A DNA stretch of 64,000 nucleotides. Source: Phenylobacterium sp. GTDB lineage: Bacteria > Pseudomonadota > Alphaproteobacteria > Caulobacterales > Caulobacteraceae. This document shows, piece by piece, positions 50,939 through 58,615 of the stretch. The position numbers were made by a program, and so were the translations under genes. Location of the stretch: NCBI RefSeq assembly GCF_019636135.1, contig NZ_JAHBYD010000008.1, forward strand, positions 1 to 64,000, read 5' to 3'. The notes beneath the pieces were generated by a model, which worked only from the letters and a program-made list of their open reading frames with translations, did no database searches and was not told where the DNA came from. How positions within the stretch are numbered: the first letter of the stretch is position 1; the number at the start of each line of letters is the position of its first letter.

Positions 50939-51250
50939 CGTCATCCCCCGGCTTGTCCGCAGGGCAATCGCATATGGATGCGGGGTGGCCGAAAGGCCGT
51001 CGGTCGAACCGCAGAGATCGCGGAGATACGCGGAGGATTCCCGTGGATCCGCGAGCTTCTCTGCGCATCTCCGCGATCTCTGCGGTTCATGAATCGGGCG
51101 GACGAGCCGCCCACAAGCCATATGCGATCGCCCCCGGCTTGTCCGGGGGACCCATTGGGCTGTGAATCCCGCCAAGGATTCGCGGCGCCGTCCCAGCACA
51201 ACCCCGGGCTCACAGCCCAATGGGTGGCCCGGACACGCCGGGCCATGACG
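50939..51250. repeat. A-type palindrome 4, interrupted by an R element
   Basis: ccggcttgtccg is present at 50948-50959 and again at 51134-51145, either side of R copy 4. The rest of the A element is intact (cattgggctgtga, loop, ctcacagcccaatggg, ending ccgggccatgacg). The insertion site in the A hairpin is the same as in A2. It fills the gap between pgeF and midA. Confidence 0.78.
50960..51133 (+). repeat. R element copy 4
   Basis: About 174 bp. The left end cagggcaatcgcatatgg is the best-preserved terminal repeat; the right end is ccatatgcgatcgccc. The inner stem is aaccgcagagatcgcggaga / tctccgcgatctctgcggtt. Flanked by a 12-bp direct repeat inside A element 4. Confidence 0.8.
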
Positions 51251-51251
51251 A

Positions 51252-52304
51252 TCAGGCGATGTCCTCGAACGCCGGCGGGACCCAGTCCGGCGAATGCAGG
51301 CAGCAGACCTTGAAGAGGTCGCCCATCTGGTCGCCGCCGACCAGCCGGTGCAGTTGCCGCCCGATCGCCGGCGCCTTGTCGGGCCGCGCCCGCACCAGCG
51401 CCTCGGCCCGCTCGCCGACGCCCATGCGCGCCAGGAACGCGGCCTGGGTCAGCAGCGCCGCCGCCGCGCCCTCGCGCCCGGCCGCCGCCATCACCGCCGG
51501 GAAGTCGGCCCAGACCGTGAGGTCCGCCTCGCCGGGGCAGTCCAGCGGATCGACCTTCGCGTGCCGCTGGAGCGCCTGCAGCGTGTCGCCGAACCCCGGT
51601 TCGTCGCGGCCGTAGTCGATCAGCAGCGCCGCCCCGCCGTCCCGCGCCAGCCGCGCGCCCAGCGCCGCGCCCAGCGCCGCCTGCGGCCCGGACACCTCCG
51701 CCACCGCGCCCTCGCGCGCGTCGGGCAGCGGTTCGCCCGTCGGCACGCGGCCGAACGCCAGGGCGCCCGCGCCGTCCAGGCCCACCACCTGCTCGGCCCA
51801 GCCCACGGCCGTCCTCACGAACTGGCGCGCGGGCAGGCAGTCCAGGAGCTCGTTGGCCACCGCCAGCGTCGGCTCGCCGCCGGGCACCTCGTCGAGGCTC
51901 GCCGCCCAGCGCACCCGCCCGCCCAGCTTCTCCGCCTGCCGCGCCCTGAGCGGCCCCGACGTCTCCACCAGCCAGACGTCCGCCGCCTCGAGGAAGCCGG
52001 GCAGGGCGCGCCCCGCCCGCAGCAGGTCGTCCATCAGCGTGCCGTCGCCCGGCCCCATCTCCACCAGGGTGAGCCGCCCGGGCTCGCCCATCAGCGTCCA
52101 GGCCGAGGCGGCCCAGACGCCGATCAGCTCGCCGAACATCTGGCTGACCAGCGGCGCCGTCAGGAAGTCGCCGGCCTCGCCCAGCGCCGGGCGCGTGGCG
52201 TAATAGCCGTACTGCGGGTCGTGCAGGCAGGCGGCCATGTACTGGGCGACCGTCAGCGGCCCGGTCTGGGCGATCTGCGCCGCGAGCTTGTCCCTCAGGC
52301 TCAA
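51252..52304 (-). CDS. MidA/NDUFAF7-family protein arginine methyltransferase-like
   Basis: A 350-residue SAM-dependent methyltransferase of COG1565. MAACLHDPQYGYYATRPALGEAGDFLTAP is conserved, and the SAM site is LVEMGPGDGTLMDDLL; ANELLDCLPARQF and LLIDYGRDE are also typical. The human relative NDUFAF7 dimethylates an arginine of complex I. It starts at TTG 52304, overlapping the lgt stop in TTGA, so translation is coupled. Confidence 0.88.
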   Translation of the reverse strand: MSLRDKLAAQIAQTGPLTVAQYMAACLHDPQYGYYATRPALGEAGDFLTAPLVSQMFGELIGVWAASAWTLMGEPGRLTLVEMGPGDGTLMDDLLRAGRALPGFLEAADVWLVETSGPLRARQAEKLGGRVRWAASLDEVPGGEPTLAVANELLDCLPARQFVRTAVGWAEQVVGLDGAGALAFGRVPTGEPLPDAREGAVAEVSGPQAALGAALGARLARDGGAALLIDYGRDEPGFGDTLQALQRHAKVDPLDCPGEADLTVWADFPAVMAAAGREGAAAALLTQAAFLARMGVGERAEALVRARPDKAPAIGRQLHRLVGGDQMGDLFKVCCLHSPDWVPPAFEDIA

Positions 52305-53170
52305 GGGGCTTGCGCCGCCGTCGCCTCTGGCGTCGCCTCGCGCATGCCGCGCCAGATCAGCCAGGCGCCGGCCAGCACCATCGGGATCGACAGGATCATC
52401 CCCATGGTCAGGCCGAGCGGGAAGTCCGGCATGCCCGCATCGGGTTCGCGCACCGTCTCGATGGCGATCCGGAAGAGGCCGTAGAACATCACGAACATGC
52501 CGGCGACCACGCCGCGCCGGTTCCCCAGCTTCGCCACGTGCGTCGCCCAGCGCAGGATCAGGAACAGGACCAGCCCCTCGAACAGCGCCTCGTAGAGCTG
52601 GCTGGGATGGCGGGGCGCGTCGCCCGCCGGGCAGTAGCCGAAGGTCTTGGTGATCTGCTCGTTGCAGAACCGGATGGCCCAGGGCAGGCCGGCGGGCGCC
52701 TCGCGGCCCCAGAGCTCGCCGTTGATGAAGTTGGCGCAGCGGCCGAGGAAGTGGCCGATCGGATAGGCCGGGACCACCACGTCGGCGATCCTGAGCAGGT
52801 CCAGCCTGTTGCGCCAGGCGAACAGCACCAGGGCCGTCGCCACGCCGATCGCCCCGCCGTGGAAGCTCATCCCGCCTTCCCAGACCCGGAAGATGCCGAT
52901 CGGGTCGGTCCAGATCATCGACGGCGTGTAGAACAGCACGTGCCCGATCCGCCCGCCGCCGATCACGCCGATGGCGATCCAGAGGATCAGGTCGTCCATC
53001 TGGTCGGGGGTCATGGGCGGGGGCCGCTGTATCCAGAGGCGCTCGTTCTTCAGGAGGCCCACGGCGTAGCGCCAGCCCAGCAGGATGCCGGCCACATAGG
53101 CGAGCGCGTACCAGCGGATGGCGAAGGGCCCGAGGTGGACGAGGACCGGGTCTATGTTCGGGAACGGCAC
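52301..53170 (-). CDS. lgt: Prolipoprotein diacylglyceryl transferase
   Basis: A 289-residue inner-membrane enzyme with seven predicted helices that moves diacylglycerol from phosphatidylglycerol onto the lipobox Cys. The essential motif is GHFLGRCANFINGELWGR, and EGGMSFHGGAIG is also conserved. It starts at GTG 53170. Substrates in this window include the lipoproteins at 1-102 and 45664-46710. It is the first gene of lgt-midA-pgeF. Confidence 0.96.
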   Translation of the reverse strand: MPFPNIDPVLVHLGPFAIRWYALAYVAGILLGWRYAVGLLKNERLWIQRPPPMTPDQMDDLILWIAIGVIGGGRIGHVLFYTPSMIWTDPIGIFRVWEGGMSFHGGAIGVATALVLFAWRNRLDLLRIADVVVPAYPIGHFLGRCANFINGELWGREAPAGLPWAIRFCNEQITKTFGYCPAGDAPRHPSQLYEALFEGLVLFLILRWATHVAKLGNRRGVVAGMFVMFYGLFRIAIETVREPDAGMPDFPLGLTMGMILSIPMVLAGAWLIWRGMREATPEATAAQAP

Positions 53171-53289
53171 GGCTTGTCCTGCTGCGGCGTTAGGTGTCTG
53201 TGGGTCTAGCGGAGAAGGCCTTCGCTTTCATCCCCGAAGGCCCATATAGAAGCCTGAGGGACCTGACCGACCGGGTCCGAAAGAGACGA

Positions 53290-53547
53290 ATGCAGACTCA
53301 AAACCCGATCCTCGACGAGATCGCCAAGCTCAGCACCGCCGCCATGGGCCTGGCCCAGGCCGCCGGCGACGAAGCCAAGGCCGCCTTCCGCAGCCAGGCC
53401 GACCGCCTCGCCGCCGCCATGGACCTCGTGCGCCGCGAGGATTTCGATGCGCTGAAGGCGGAGATCGCCACGCTGCGCGCCGAGATCGAGGCGCTGAAGG
53501 CCGCGAAGCCGGCAAGGGCGAGCGGAAAAGCAGCGAAGCCGTCGTGA
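53290..53547 (+). CDS. ubiK: UbiK-family ubiquinone accessory factor (BMFP)
   Basis: An 85-residue protein. NPILDEIAKLSTAAMGLAQ and the coiled-coil VRREDFDALKAEIATLRAEI are the BMFP/UbiK signature. It forms trimeric coiled coils, binds lipid and helps assemble the ubiquinone synthesis complex. ATG 53290 is preceded by GAAAGAG. Divergent from lgt. The Ala/Lys-rich tail is common in alphaproteobacterial members. Confidence 0.88.
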   Translation: MQTQNPILDEIAKLSTAAMGLAQAAGDEAKAAFRSQADRLAAAMDLVRREDFDALKAEIATLRAEIEALKAAKPARASGKAAKPS

Positions 53548-53686
53548 AGACGTCGCACGGCGCGCGAAAGGCGCTCGCGTATCGCAAGAACCCGCTGACA
53601 CCTGAATCCCGAAACGGTCTACGTTGGTTGCTGCGGACGATTCGGGGGCGGCGTTCCGTTCCCCGCCCGTGTCGAAAGGGGTCTTG

Positions 53687-54190
53687 ATGGACACCTCCCA
53701 GACCGACGACAGCGTCGTCCTGACGAACGACCCGCTCGACGTCGTCGAGCACGTCCTGACAGCCGAGAACCTGCCCTTCGACCGCACCGAGGACGGCGAC
53801 CTCGCCTTCACCCTGGCCGGCGACTGGAAGGACTACGAGCTGTGGTTCGCCTGGCGGCCCGAGGGCGACACGCTGCAACTGTGCCTGTCGATGGACCTCT
53901 CGGTCCCGAAGGCCCAGCGCCAGACGGCCCAGGAACTGATCGCCACCATCAACCCGCGCGTCTGGCTCGGCCACTTCGAGCTGTGGGACGAGGGCGAGAT
54001 CATCTTCCGGCACGGCATGGCGCTGATGACCGGCGAACAGCCCAGCCTCGCCCAGGCCGCGGCGATGATCGACGTGGCCGTGGAAGCCGCCGACCGCTTC
54101 TTCCCGGCCTTCGACTTCCTCCTCCGCGGCGCCAAGACCCCCCAGGAAGCCATCGCCGCCTGCATGTTCGAAACCGTCGGCGAGGCCTAG
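53687..54190 (+). CDS. YbjN domain-containing protein
   Basis: A 167-residue protein of the YbjN family (a fold similar to type III secretion chaperones). DPLDVVEHVLTAENLPFDRTEDGDLAF and WLGHFELWDEGEIIFRHGMAL are typical. In E. coli YbjN affects motility and envelope stress; here the role is unknown. ATG 53687 has AAGGGG upstream. It is followed by S element 2. Confidence 0.87.
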   Translation: MDTSQTDDSVVLTNDPLDVVEHVLTAENLPFDRTEDGDLAFTLAGDWKDYELWFAWRPEGDTLQLCLSMDLSVPKAQRQTAQELIATINPRVWLGHFELWDEGEIIFRHGMALMTGEQPSLAQAAAMIDVAVEAADRFFPAFDFLLRGAKTPQEAIAACMFETVGEA

Positions 54191-54212
54191 GCAGTCGCCC
54201 TAACCCCGCCGT

Positions 54213-54366
54213 TGTCATCCCGGTTTTCGCGAAGCGAAAGACCGGGACCCAACCGTCGGGTGTGTCGATGGTGGGAGGCGGCCCGGGCGGTTAGGGCCAT
54301 GCTGGCCAGCTCAGAGCACCGGAAGGTTGGGTCCCGGTCTTCGCCTGCGGCGAAACCGGGATGACA
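54213..54366. repeat. S-type palindromic repeat 2
   Basis: The left arm is tgtcatcccggttttcgcga ... gacccaaccgtcgggtg. The right arm ends gaaggttgggtcccggtctt ... accgggatgaca. The central ~55 bp contains gcggcccgggcgg and gctcagag. Compared with S element 3, the outer arms have the same orientation but the centre is the reverse complement, with about six differences. Confidence 0.8.
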
Positions 54367-54416
54367 ACGGTAGGGTGAGGGTTTAGAACAATACGAGAAC
54401 TTCTCGCGGGCCGCCG

Positions 54417-54758
54417 ATGCAGGACAACACCTACTGGGTCTACATCCTCGCCAGCGACAAACTCGGCACGCTCTACGTCGGCGTCACGAATTCGCTCGAA
54501 CGCCGCATCGCGGAGCACAGGTCCAAGGAGGCGCCGGGCTTCACGAAGACCTATGCTGTCGACCGCCTCGTCTTCTTCCGCGGCTTCGGTGACGTCGCCG
54601 AAGCCATCCACTTCGAGAAGCAGCTCAAGCGCTGGCGCCGCGACTGGAAGATCCGCCTCATCGAGACCGAAAACCCGCACTGGGCCGACCTCTACCTCGA
54701 CATGATGGCGCTCCCGCCGCTCCACCCCGACCTCGCCGCCGCCGGCGTCACCCGCTAA
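54417..54758 (+). CDS. GIY-YIG endonuclease
   Basis: A 113-residue single-domain protein. The GIY-YIG strands are WVYILASDKLGTLYVGVTN (Y9 and Y20). The catalytic Arg is in LERRIAEH (R29/R30) with His34, and the metal-binding Glu is E67 in IHFEKQLKRW. DWKIRLIETENPHWADLY is the usual end of the uncharacterised bacterial UPF/COG2827 group. No extra DNA-binding domain is present. It lies alone between two S elements in direct outer orientation, 50 bases after one and 9 bases before the other. It probably cuts DNA; target unknown. Confidence 0.9.
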   Translation: MQDNTYWVYILASDKLGTLYVGVTNSLERRIAEHRSKEAPGFTKTYAVDRLVFFRGFGDVAEAIHFEKQLKRWRRDWKIRLIETENPHWADLYLDMMALPPLHPDLAAAGVTR

Positions 54759-54767
54759 ACTCCTCCT

Positions 54768-54921
54768 TGTCATCCCGGTTTTCGCGAAGCGAAAGACCGG
54801 GACCCAACCGTCGGGTGCTCTGAGCTAACCGGCATGGCCCCGACCGCCCGGGCCGCCCCCAACCATCGACGCACCCGACGGTTGGGTCCCGGTCTTCGCC
54901 TGCGGCGAAACCGGGATGACA
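54768..54921. repeat. S-type palindromic repeat 3
   Basis: The arms are nearly identical to those of S element 2 (tgtcatcccggttttcgcga at the left, ccgggatgaca at the right). The centre reads gagctaaccggcatggcccc ... ccaaccatcgacg, the inverse of the S2 centre. It starts nine bases after the GIY-YIG stop. Confidence 0.8.
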
Positions 54922-54946
54922 ATTTTTTGTGGGCGATGCGGCACGT

Positions 54947-54980
54947 TCGACAAGTTTGGCCCTGCGCCGACCTCGTGTTC
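54947..54980 (+). repeat. 34-bp direct repeat, copy 1
   Basis: The sequence starts tcgacaagtttggccctgcg and ends gacctcgtgttc. An identical 34-mer is at 55146-55179. The two copies lie either side of A element 5. Confidence 0.8.
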
Positions 54981-54991
54981 CCCCAAAAGAA

Positions 54992-55119
54992 CGTCATGGC
55001 CCGGCTTGTCCGGGCCACCCATTGGGCTGTGACTCACCGATGATCCGCAGCGTCGCCGCCGCGATCCTCACGTTCGGCTCACAGCCCAGTGGGTCCCCCG
55101 GACAAGCCGGGGGATGACG
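54992..55119. repeat. A-type palindromic repeat 5 (reverse orientation)
   Basis: cgtcatggcccggcttgtcc at the left and ggacaagccgggggatgacg at the right; inner blocks cattgggctgtga / tcacagcccagtggg. The order of the asymmetric arms is reversed relative to A1-A4. It is bounded by the 34-bp direct repeats. Confidence 0.75.
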
Positions 55120-55145
55120 ATCAAAGAGAGAGCGGGCGTGCGTGC

Positions 55146-55179
55146 TCGACAAGTTTGGCCCTGCGCCGACCTCGTGTTC
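55146..55179 (+). repeat. 34-bp direct repeat, copy 2
   Basis: Identical to 54947-54980. It ends 13 bases before the ATG at 55193 and so is probably the leader or promoter region of that gene; copy 1 would then be the duplicate. Confidence 0.8.
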
Positions 55180-55192
55180 TATTTCTGTTCCA

Positions 55193-55729
55193 ATGTCCGC
55201 CTTCGACCTCACCGACGCCGACGCGCAAGGGCTCGACGCCCTCGCGGCTTCGCAGTTGCGCCTCGCGCTGAGGTTCGCCGAGCGCGCCGAGGCCGCCGAG
55301 GACGATGACGCGGCCTGCAGGCTCGCCCGCACCTCCGAGCGCGCCGCCCGCAGCTATCGCCAGATCCTGCTGGTCAAGTCGAAGCTGAAGCGCGAGCGCG
55401 ACGCCGCCTTGCGCGACGAAGCCGCCGCGCCCCCCGCGCCCCCCGGCCCGCAGGAACAGCAGCGCATCGACCAGCGCCGGCGCGACGTCTACGAGCGGGT
55501 CGAGCGCATCGCCTGCGAGACCCTCGACGACGAGGAGGACATCGCCTTCGGCCTCGACATGGCCTGGGCCGAGCTGGAGGACATGGCGCAGGCGCCCGGC
55601 TTCGCCGACGGCGACATCGCCGAACAGGTCGAGCGCGTCCTCGCCGCGGCGGGCTTCGAGCCCGAACCCGACGCCGACCCCGCGCCCGAAGCGCCCGTCC
55701 CGGCCTCGGAGCCCGCCGACTCGTCCTGA
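55193..55729 (+). CDS. Hypothetical acidic helical protein
   Basis: A 178-residue cytoplasmic protein. ATG 55193 is used; no strong ribosome site is visible (upstream atttctgttcca). It is Ala/Glu/Arg-rich with long helices: about 25-75 (RLALRFAERAEAAEDDDAACR, YRQILLVKSKLKRERDAALR) and 85-150 (QQRIDQRRRDVYERVERIACE). The last 25 residues are Pro/Glu/Asp-rich and likely disordered. No family recognised. It is convergent with the S9 peptidase, four bases away. Confidence 0.65.
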   Translation: MSAFDLTDADAQGLDALAASQLRLALRFAERAEAAEDDDAACRLARTSERAARSYRQILLVKSKLKRERDAALRDEAAAPPAPPGPQEQQRIDQRRRDVYERVERIACETLDDEEDIAFGLDMAWAELEDMAQAPGFADGDIAEQVERVLAAAGFEPEPDADPAPEAPVPASEPADSS

Positions 55730-55733
55730 CCGC

Positions 55734-57656
55734 CTACTCCACCCCAAGCACCTTCTTCAGGAATACCACCTCGGTCGCCCGCACGGCCTCCTGGTTGGCC
55801 TTCTTGTAGATGCCGTGGCCCTCGTCCTTCGCCAGCACGTACCAGACCTCCGTCCCCTGGGACCGGAGCTGCTTCACCATCTGCTCCGATTCCGTGCGCG
55901 GCACGCGCGGGTCGTTGGCGCCCTGGAAGACCATCATCGGCTTCTTCATCCGGTCGGCCATCCTGATCGGCGCGATCTGCTCGAACACCGCCCGCATCCC
56001 GGGGACCCGCTCGTCGCCGTACTCGGCCCGGCGCTGGTCGCGGCGGTAGCCCTCGGTGTTCGCCAGGAACGTGATCCAGTTGGAGATGCCGTAGAGGTCG
56101 ATCGTGCCGGCGATGCGGTCGTTGTAGTGGCCGGCCACGGCCAGCACCATGTAGCCGCCGTAGGACTGGCCGACGATGGCCACCCGCGCCGGGTCGAGGT
56201 CCGGCTGTTTCGCGATCCAGTCGAAGAGCGCGCCGATGTCCTTCACCGAGTCCTCGCGCTTCTCGGCGTTGTCGAGGCTCACGTACGTCTTGCCGTAGCC
56301 GGTGGAGCCGCGGACGTTCGGGATGATCACGGCGGCGCCCAGTTCGTTCACCCACGACTGGCGGCGCGGGTTGAAGCTGGGCTGCTCCTGGCTCTCGGGG
56401 CCGCCGTGGATCTGGATGACCACCGGCAGCTTGCCGCCCTTCGCGGCCTTGGGCCTGTAGATGAAGGCCGGGATCTGCCTGCCGTCGAAGGTGGGGTAGC
56501 GGAACAGCGTCGGCTCCGACAGCTTCGCCGGGTCCAGGCCCGCCATCTCGCTCTGCGTCCACCGCGTCAGCGCGCCGCTCTTCAGGTCGTAGCTCCAGGC
56601 GTCGCCGGCCCCCGTCGAGGTCGAGAGCGACAGTCCGAGCTTCGTCCCGTCGGGCGAGAACTTCGCGCCCGTCAGCACGCCCATCGGCAGCTTCGGCCCG
56701 GGCAGGATGCGCCCGCTCGCCACGTCGCGCAGCACGATCTTGGAGTAGCCTTCCTCGTTGACGAGCTGCGCCAGCGTCTTGCCGTCCGGCGAAAGGTCGA
56801 AGCCTTCCGAGCCCCAGGCCGCGCCGGGCTCCAGGTCGCGCACCGCGCCCGACTTCAGGTCGATCACCACCGGCCGCGCCATCTCGGCCCCGTCGTCCGA
56901 CAGGGTCAGCACGCCCGTCCCGCCGTTCACGAAGGCGCCGCCGAGGTAGCCCACCTTGCGGTCGGTCGGCCCGATCGGCGCCAGCGTCCCGCTCGCCGCG
57001 TCCAGGGTGAAGAGCTCGACCCAGGTCGCCGAGTTGTCGCGCGCGACCAGCAGGGTCCTGCCGTCGCCCGAGATGTCCAGCACGCCCATCGAGCCCGTGC
57101 CGTCCAGCACCTTCTTCCGGCCCGCCGGATCGGCGGGATCGGCCAGCATGATGTCGTAGTTGGGATCGCCGGGCGTCACCTGCGTCCAGGCCACCAGCTT
57201 GCCGTCCTTCGAGAACCTGAAGCCCTGGTTGCGGGTGCCGGGCGCGGTGAGCTGGACCTGCGACTTGCCGACCACGTCGCGCAGGTAGGCCTGGTAGTAC
57301 TCGGCCCCGCCCGTATCGAGCGGGTAGAGGAAGGCCGCCTTGCCCGGCTGCGCCGTCGCGTAGCCGATCGGCTCGCTGAAGAAGGTGAGCTGGGTGCGCG
57401 CCCCCATCGGGCGCGCCACGCGGTGGATCTGGGCGGTGTCGCCGAACCGCGTGGCGATCAGCATCGAGCCGTCCGGCAGCCAGTCCTCGAACACCGCCGA
57501 GCGGGCGTTGTAGTAGGGGTTGATGCGGGCCTGCAGGTCCTTGGGCGTGGCGGGCGCGCCGTCGTAGACGATGTTCCCCACCTCGCGGACCTGGGCAAAC
57601 GCCGCCCCGCCCAGCGCCAGCGCCGCCGCGCCGCCGATCAGAAGTCCACGCAACAT
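55734..57656 (-). CDS. S9-family (prolyl oligopeptidase-type) peptidase
   Basis: A 640-residue secreted peptidase. Signal peptide 1-21 (ending GAAFA). The beta-propeller (about 30-380) shows repeated SKDGKLVAWTQ/ISGDGRTLLVARD/SPDGKTLAQLV blades. The C-terminal alpha/beta hydrolase domain has the nucleophile Ser in IVGQSYGGYMVLA, Asp in GANDPRVPRTESEQ and His in AKDEGHGIYKK. It should cleave short peptides in the periplasm. ATG 57656 is divergent from proC. Confidence 0.92.
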   Translation of the reverse strand: MLRGLLIGGAAALALGGAAFAQVREVGNIVYDGAPATPKDLQARINPYYNARSAVFEDWLPDGSMLIATRFGDTAQIHRVARPMGARTQLTFFSEPIGYATAQPGKAAFLYPLDTGGAEYYQAYLRDVVGKSQVQLTAPGTRNQGFRFSKDGKLVAWTQVTPGDPNYDIMLADPADPAGRKKVLDGTGSMGVLDISGDGRTLLVARDNSATWVELFTLDAASGTLAPIGPTDRKVGYLGGAFVNGGTGVLTLSDDGAEMARPVVIDLKSGAVRDLEPGAAWGSEGFDLSPDGKTLAQLVNEEGYSKIVLRDVASGRILPGPKLPMGVLTGAKFSPDGTKLGLSLSTSTGAGDAWSYDLKSGALTRWTQSEMAGLDPAKLSEPTLFRYPTFDGRQIPAFIYRPKAAKGGKLPVVIQIHGGPESQEQPSFNPRRQSWVNELGAAVIIPNVRGSTGYGKTYVSLDNAEKREDSVKDIGALFDWIAKQPDLDPARVAIVGQSYGGYMVLAVAGHYNDRIAGTIDLYGISNWITFLANTEGYRRDQRRAEYGDERVPGMRAVFEQIAPIRMADRMKKPMMVFQGANDPRVPRTESEQMVKQLRSQGTEVWYVLAKDEGHGIYKKANQEAVRATEVVFLKKVLGVE

Positions 57657-57775
57657 CGGTCCGTCCCTGCGCCTGTCCCCGGAAAGCAAGCGCGGCCTTA
57701 CCTCCACGTCAACCGGAACCGGCGGAGCGCCGTTCGGGGTTTTGCCGCGCGGGCCGGTCCGCTAAGGCTGCGGCC

Positions 57776-58573
57776 ATGATCACGCCGATCCTGATGCTGG
57801 GGGCCGGGCGCATGGGCGGCGCCATGGTCGAGGGCTGGCTGGCGGCGGACGCCTTCGCCGCGTCGGACCTCATCATCCGCGACCCGCACCCCGGCCCGTC
57901 GGCGCTGGCCGCTGCGGCGGCCGGCGCGATCCTCAATCCGCCGGACGCGGACCTCGCCCGCGCCCGCACCGTCGTGCTGGCCGTGAAGCCCCAGCTCTGG
58001 CGCGAGGCCGCCGCCGAGACCGCCGCCTGGCTGGCCTCGGGCGCGGTGATCGTCTCGATCGCGGCGGGCGTGACGTCGCGCGACATCGCCAAGGCCTTCG
58101 GCGGCCGCTGCGTGGCCCGGGTGATGCCCACCACCGCCGCGGCCATCGGGCAGGGGACCGCCAGCCTCTACGCCGACGACCCGGCGGCCCTGGCCCGCGC
58201 CCACGCCCTCTTCGAGCCGCTGGGCGCGGTGGTCGACCTGAACGACGAGGGCCTGATGCACGCCGCGACCGCCGTCTCGGGCTCGGCGCCGGCCTACCTC
58301 TACGCCTTCATCGAGGCCCTGGAGGCGGCGGGCGCCTCGGCGGGGCTGTCGCAGAAGGAGGCCCGGCGCCTCGCGCGCTCGACGCTCACGGGCGCCGCGG
58401 CGCTCCTGGCCAGGAACGGCGGCGAGCCCGCGGAACTCCGCCGCCAGGTCACCTCGCCCGGCGGCACCACGGAGGCCGCGCTGAACGTCCTGCTGGGCGA
58501 CACCGGCCTGCCGCCCCTGCTGCGCGAGGCGGTGGCCGCCGCCGTCCGCCGCTCGAAGGAACTGGGCGGTTAG
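57776..58573 (+). CDS. proC: Pyrroline-5-carboxylate reductase
   Basis: A 265-residue enzyme reducing pyrroline-5-carboxylate to proline with NAD(P)H. The Rossmann motif is MLGAGRMGGAMVEGW; VLAVKPQLW, VARVMPTTAAAIGQG and the C-terminal TSPGGTTEAALNVL (the proC signature) are all present. Length is standard. Monocistronic. Confidence 0.95.
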   Translation: MITPILMLGAGRMGGAMVEGWLAADAFAASDLIIRDPHPGPSALAAAAAGAILNPPDADLARARTVVLAVKPQLWREAAAETAAWLASGAVIVSIAAGVTSRDIAKAFGGRCVARVMPTTAAAIGQGTASLYADDPAALARAHALFEPLGAVVDLNDEGLMHAATAVSGSAPAYLYAFIEALEAAGASAGLSQKEARRLARSTLTGAAALLARNGGEPAELRRQVTSPGGTTEAALNVLLGDTGLPPLLREAVAAAVRRSKELGG

Positions 58574-58615
58574 GAATCGGTTCGCCCGGCCAGGGCTGAA
58601 CCAGCGGCGCAGGCC

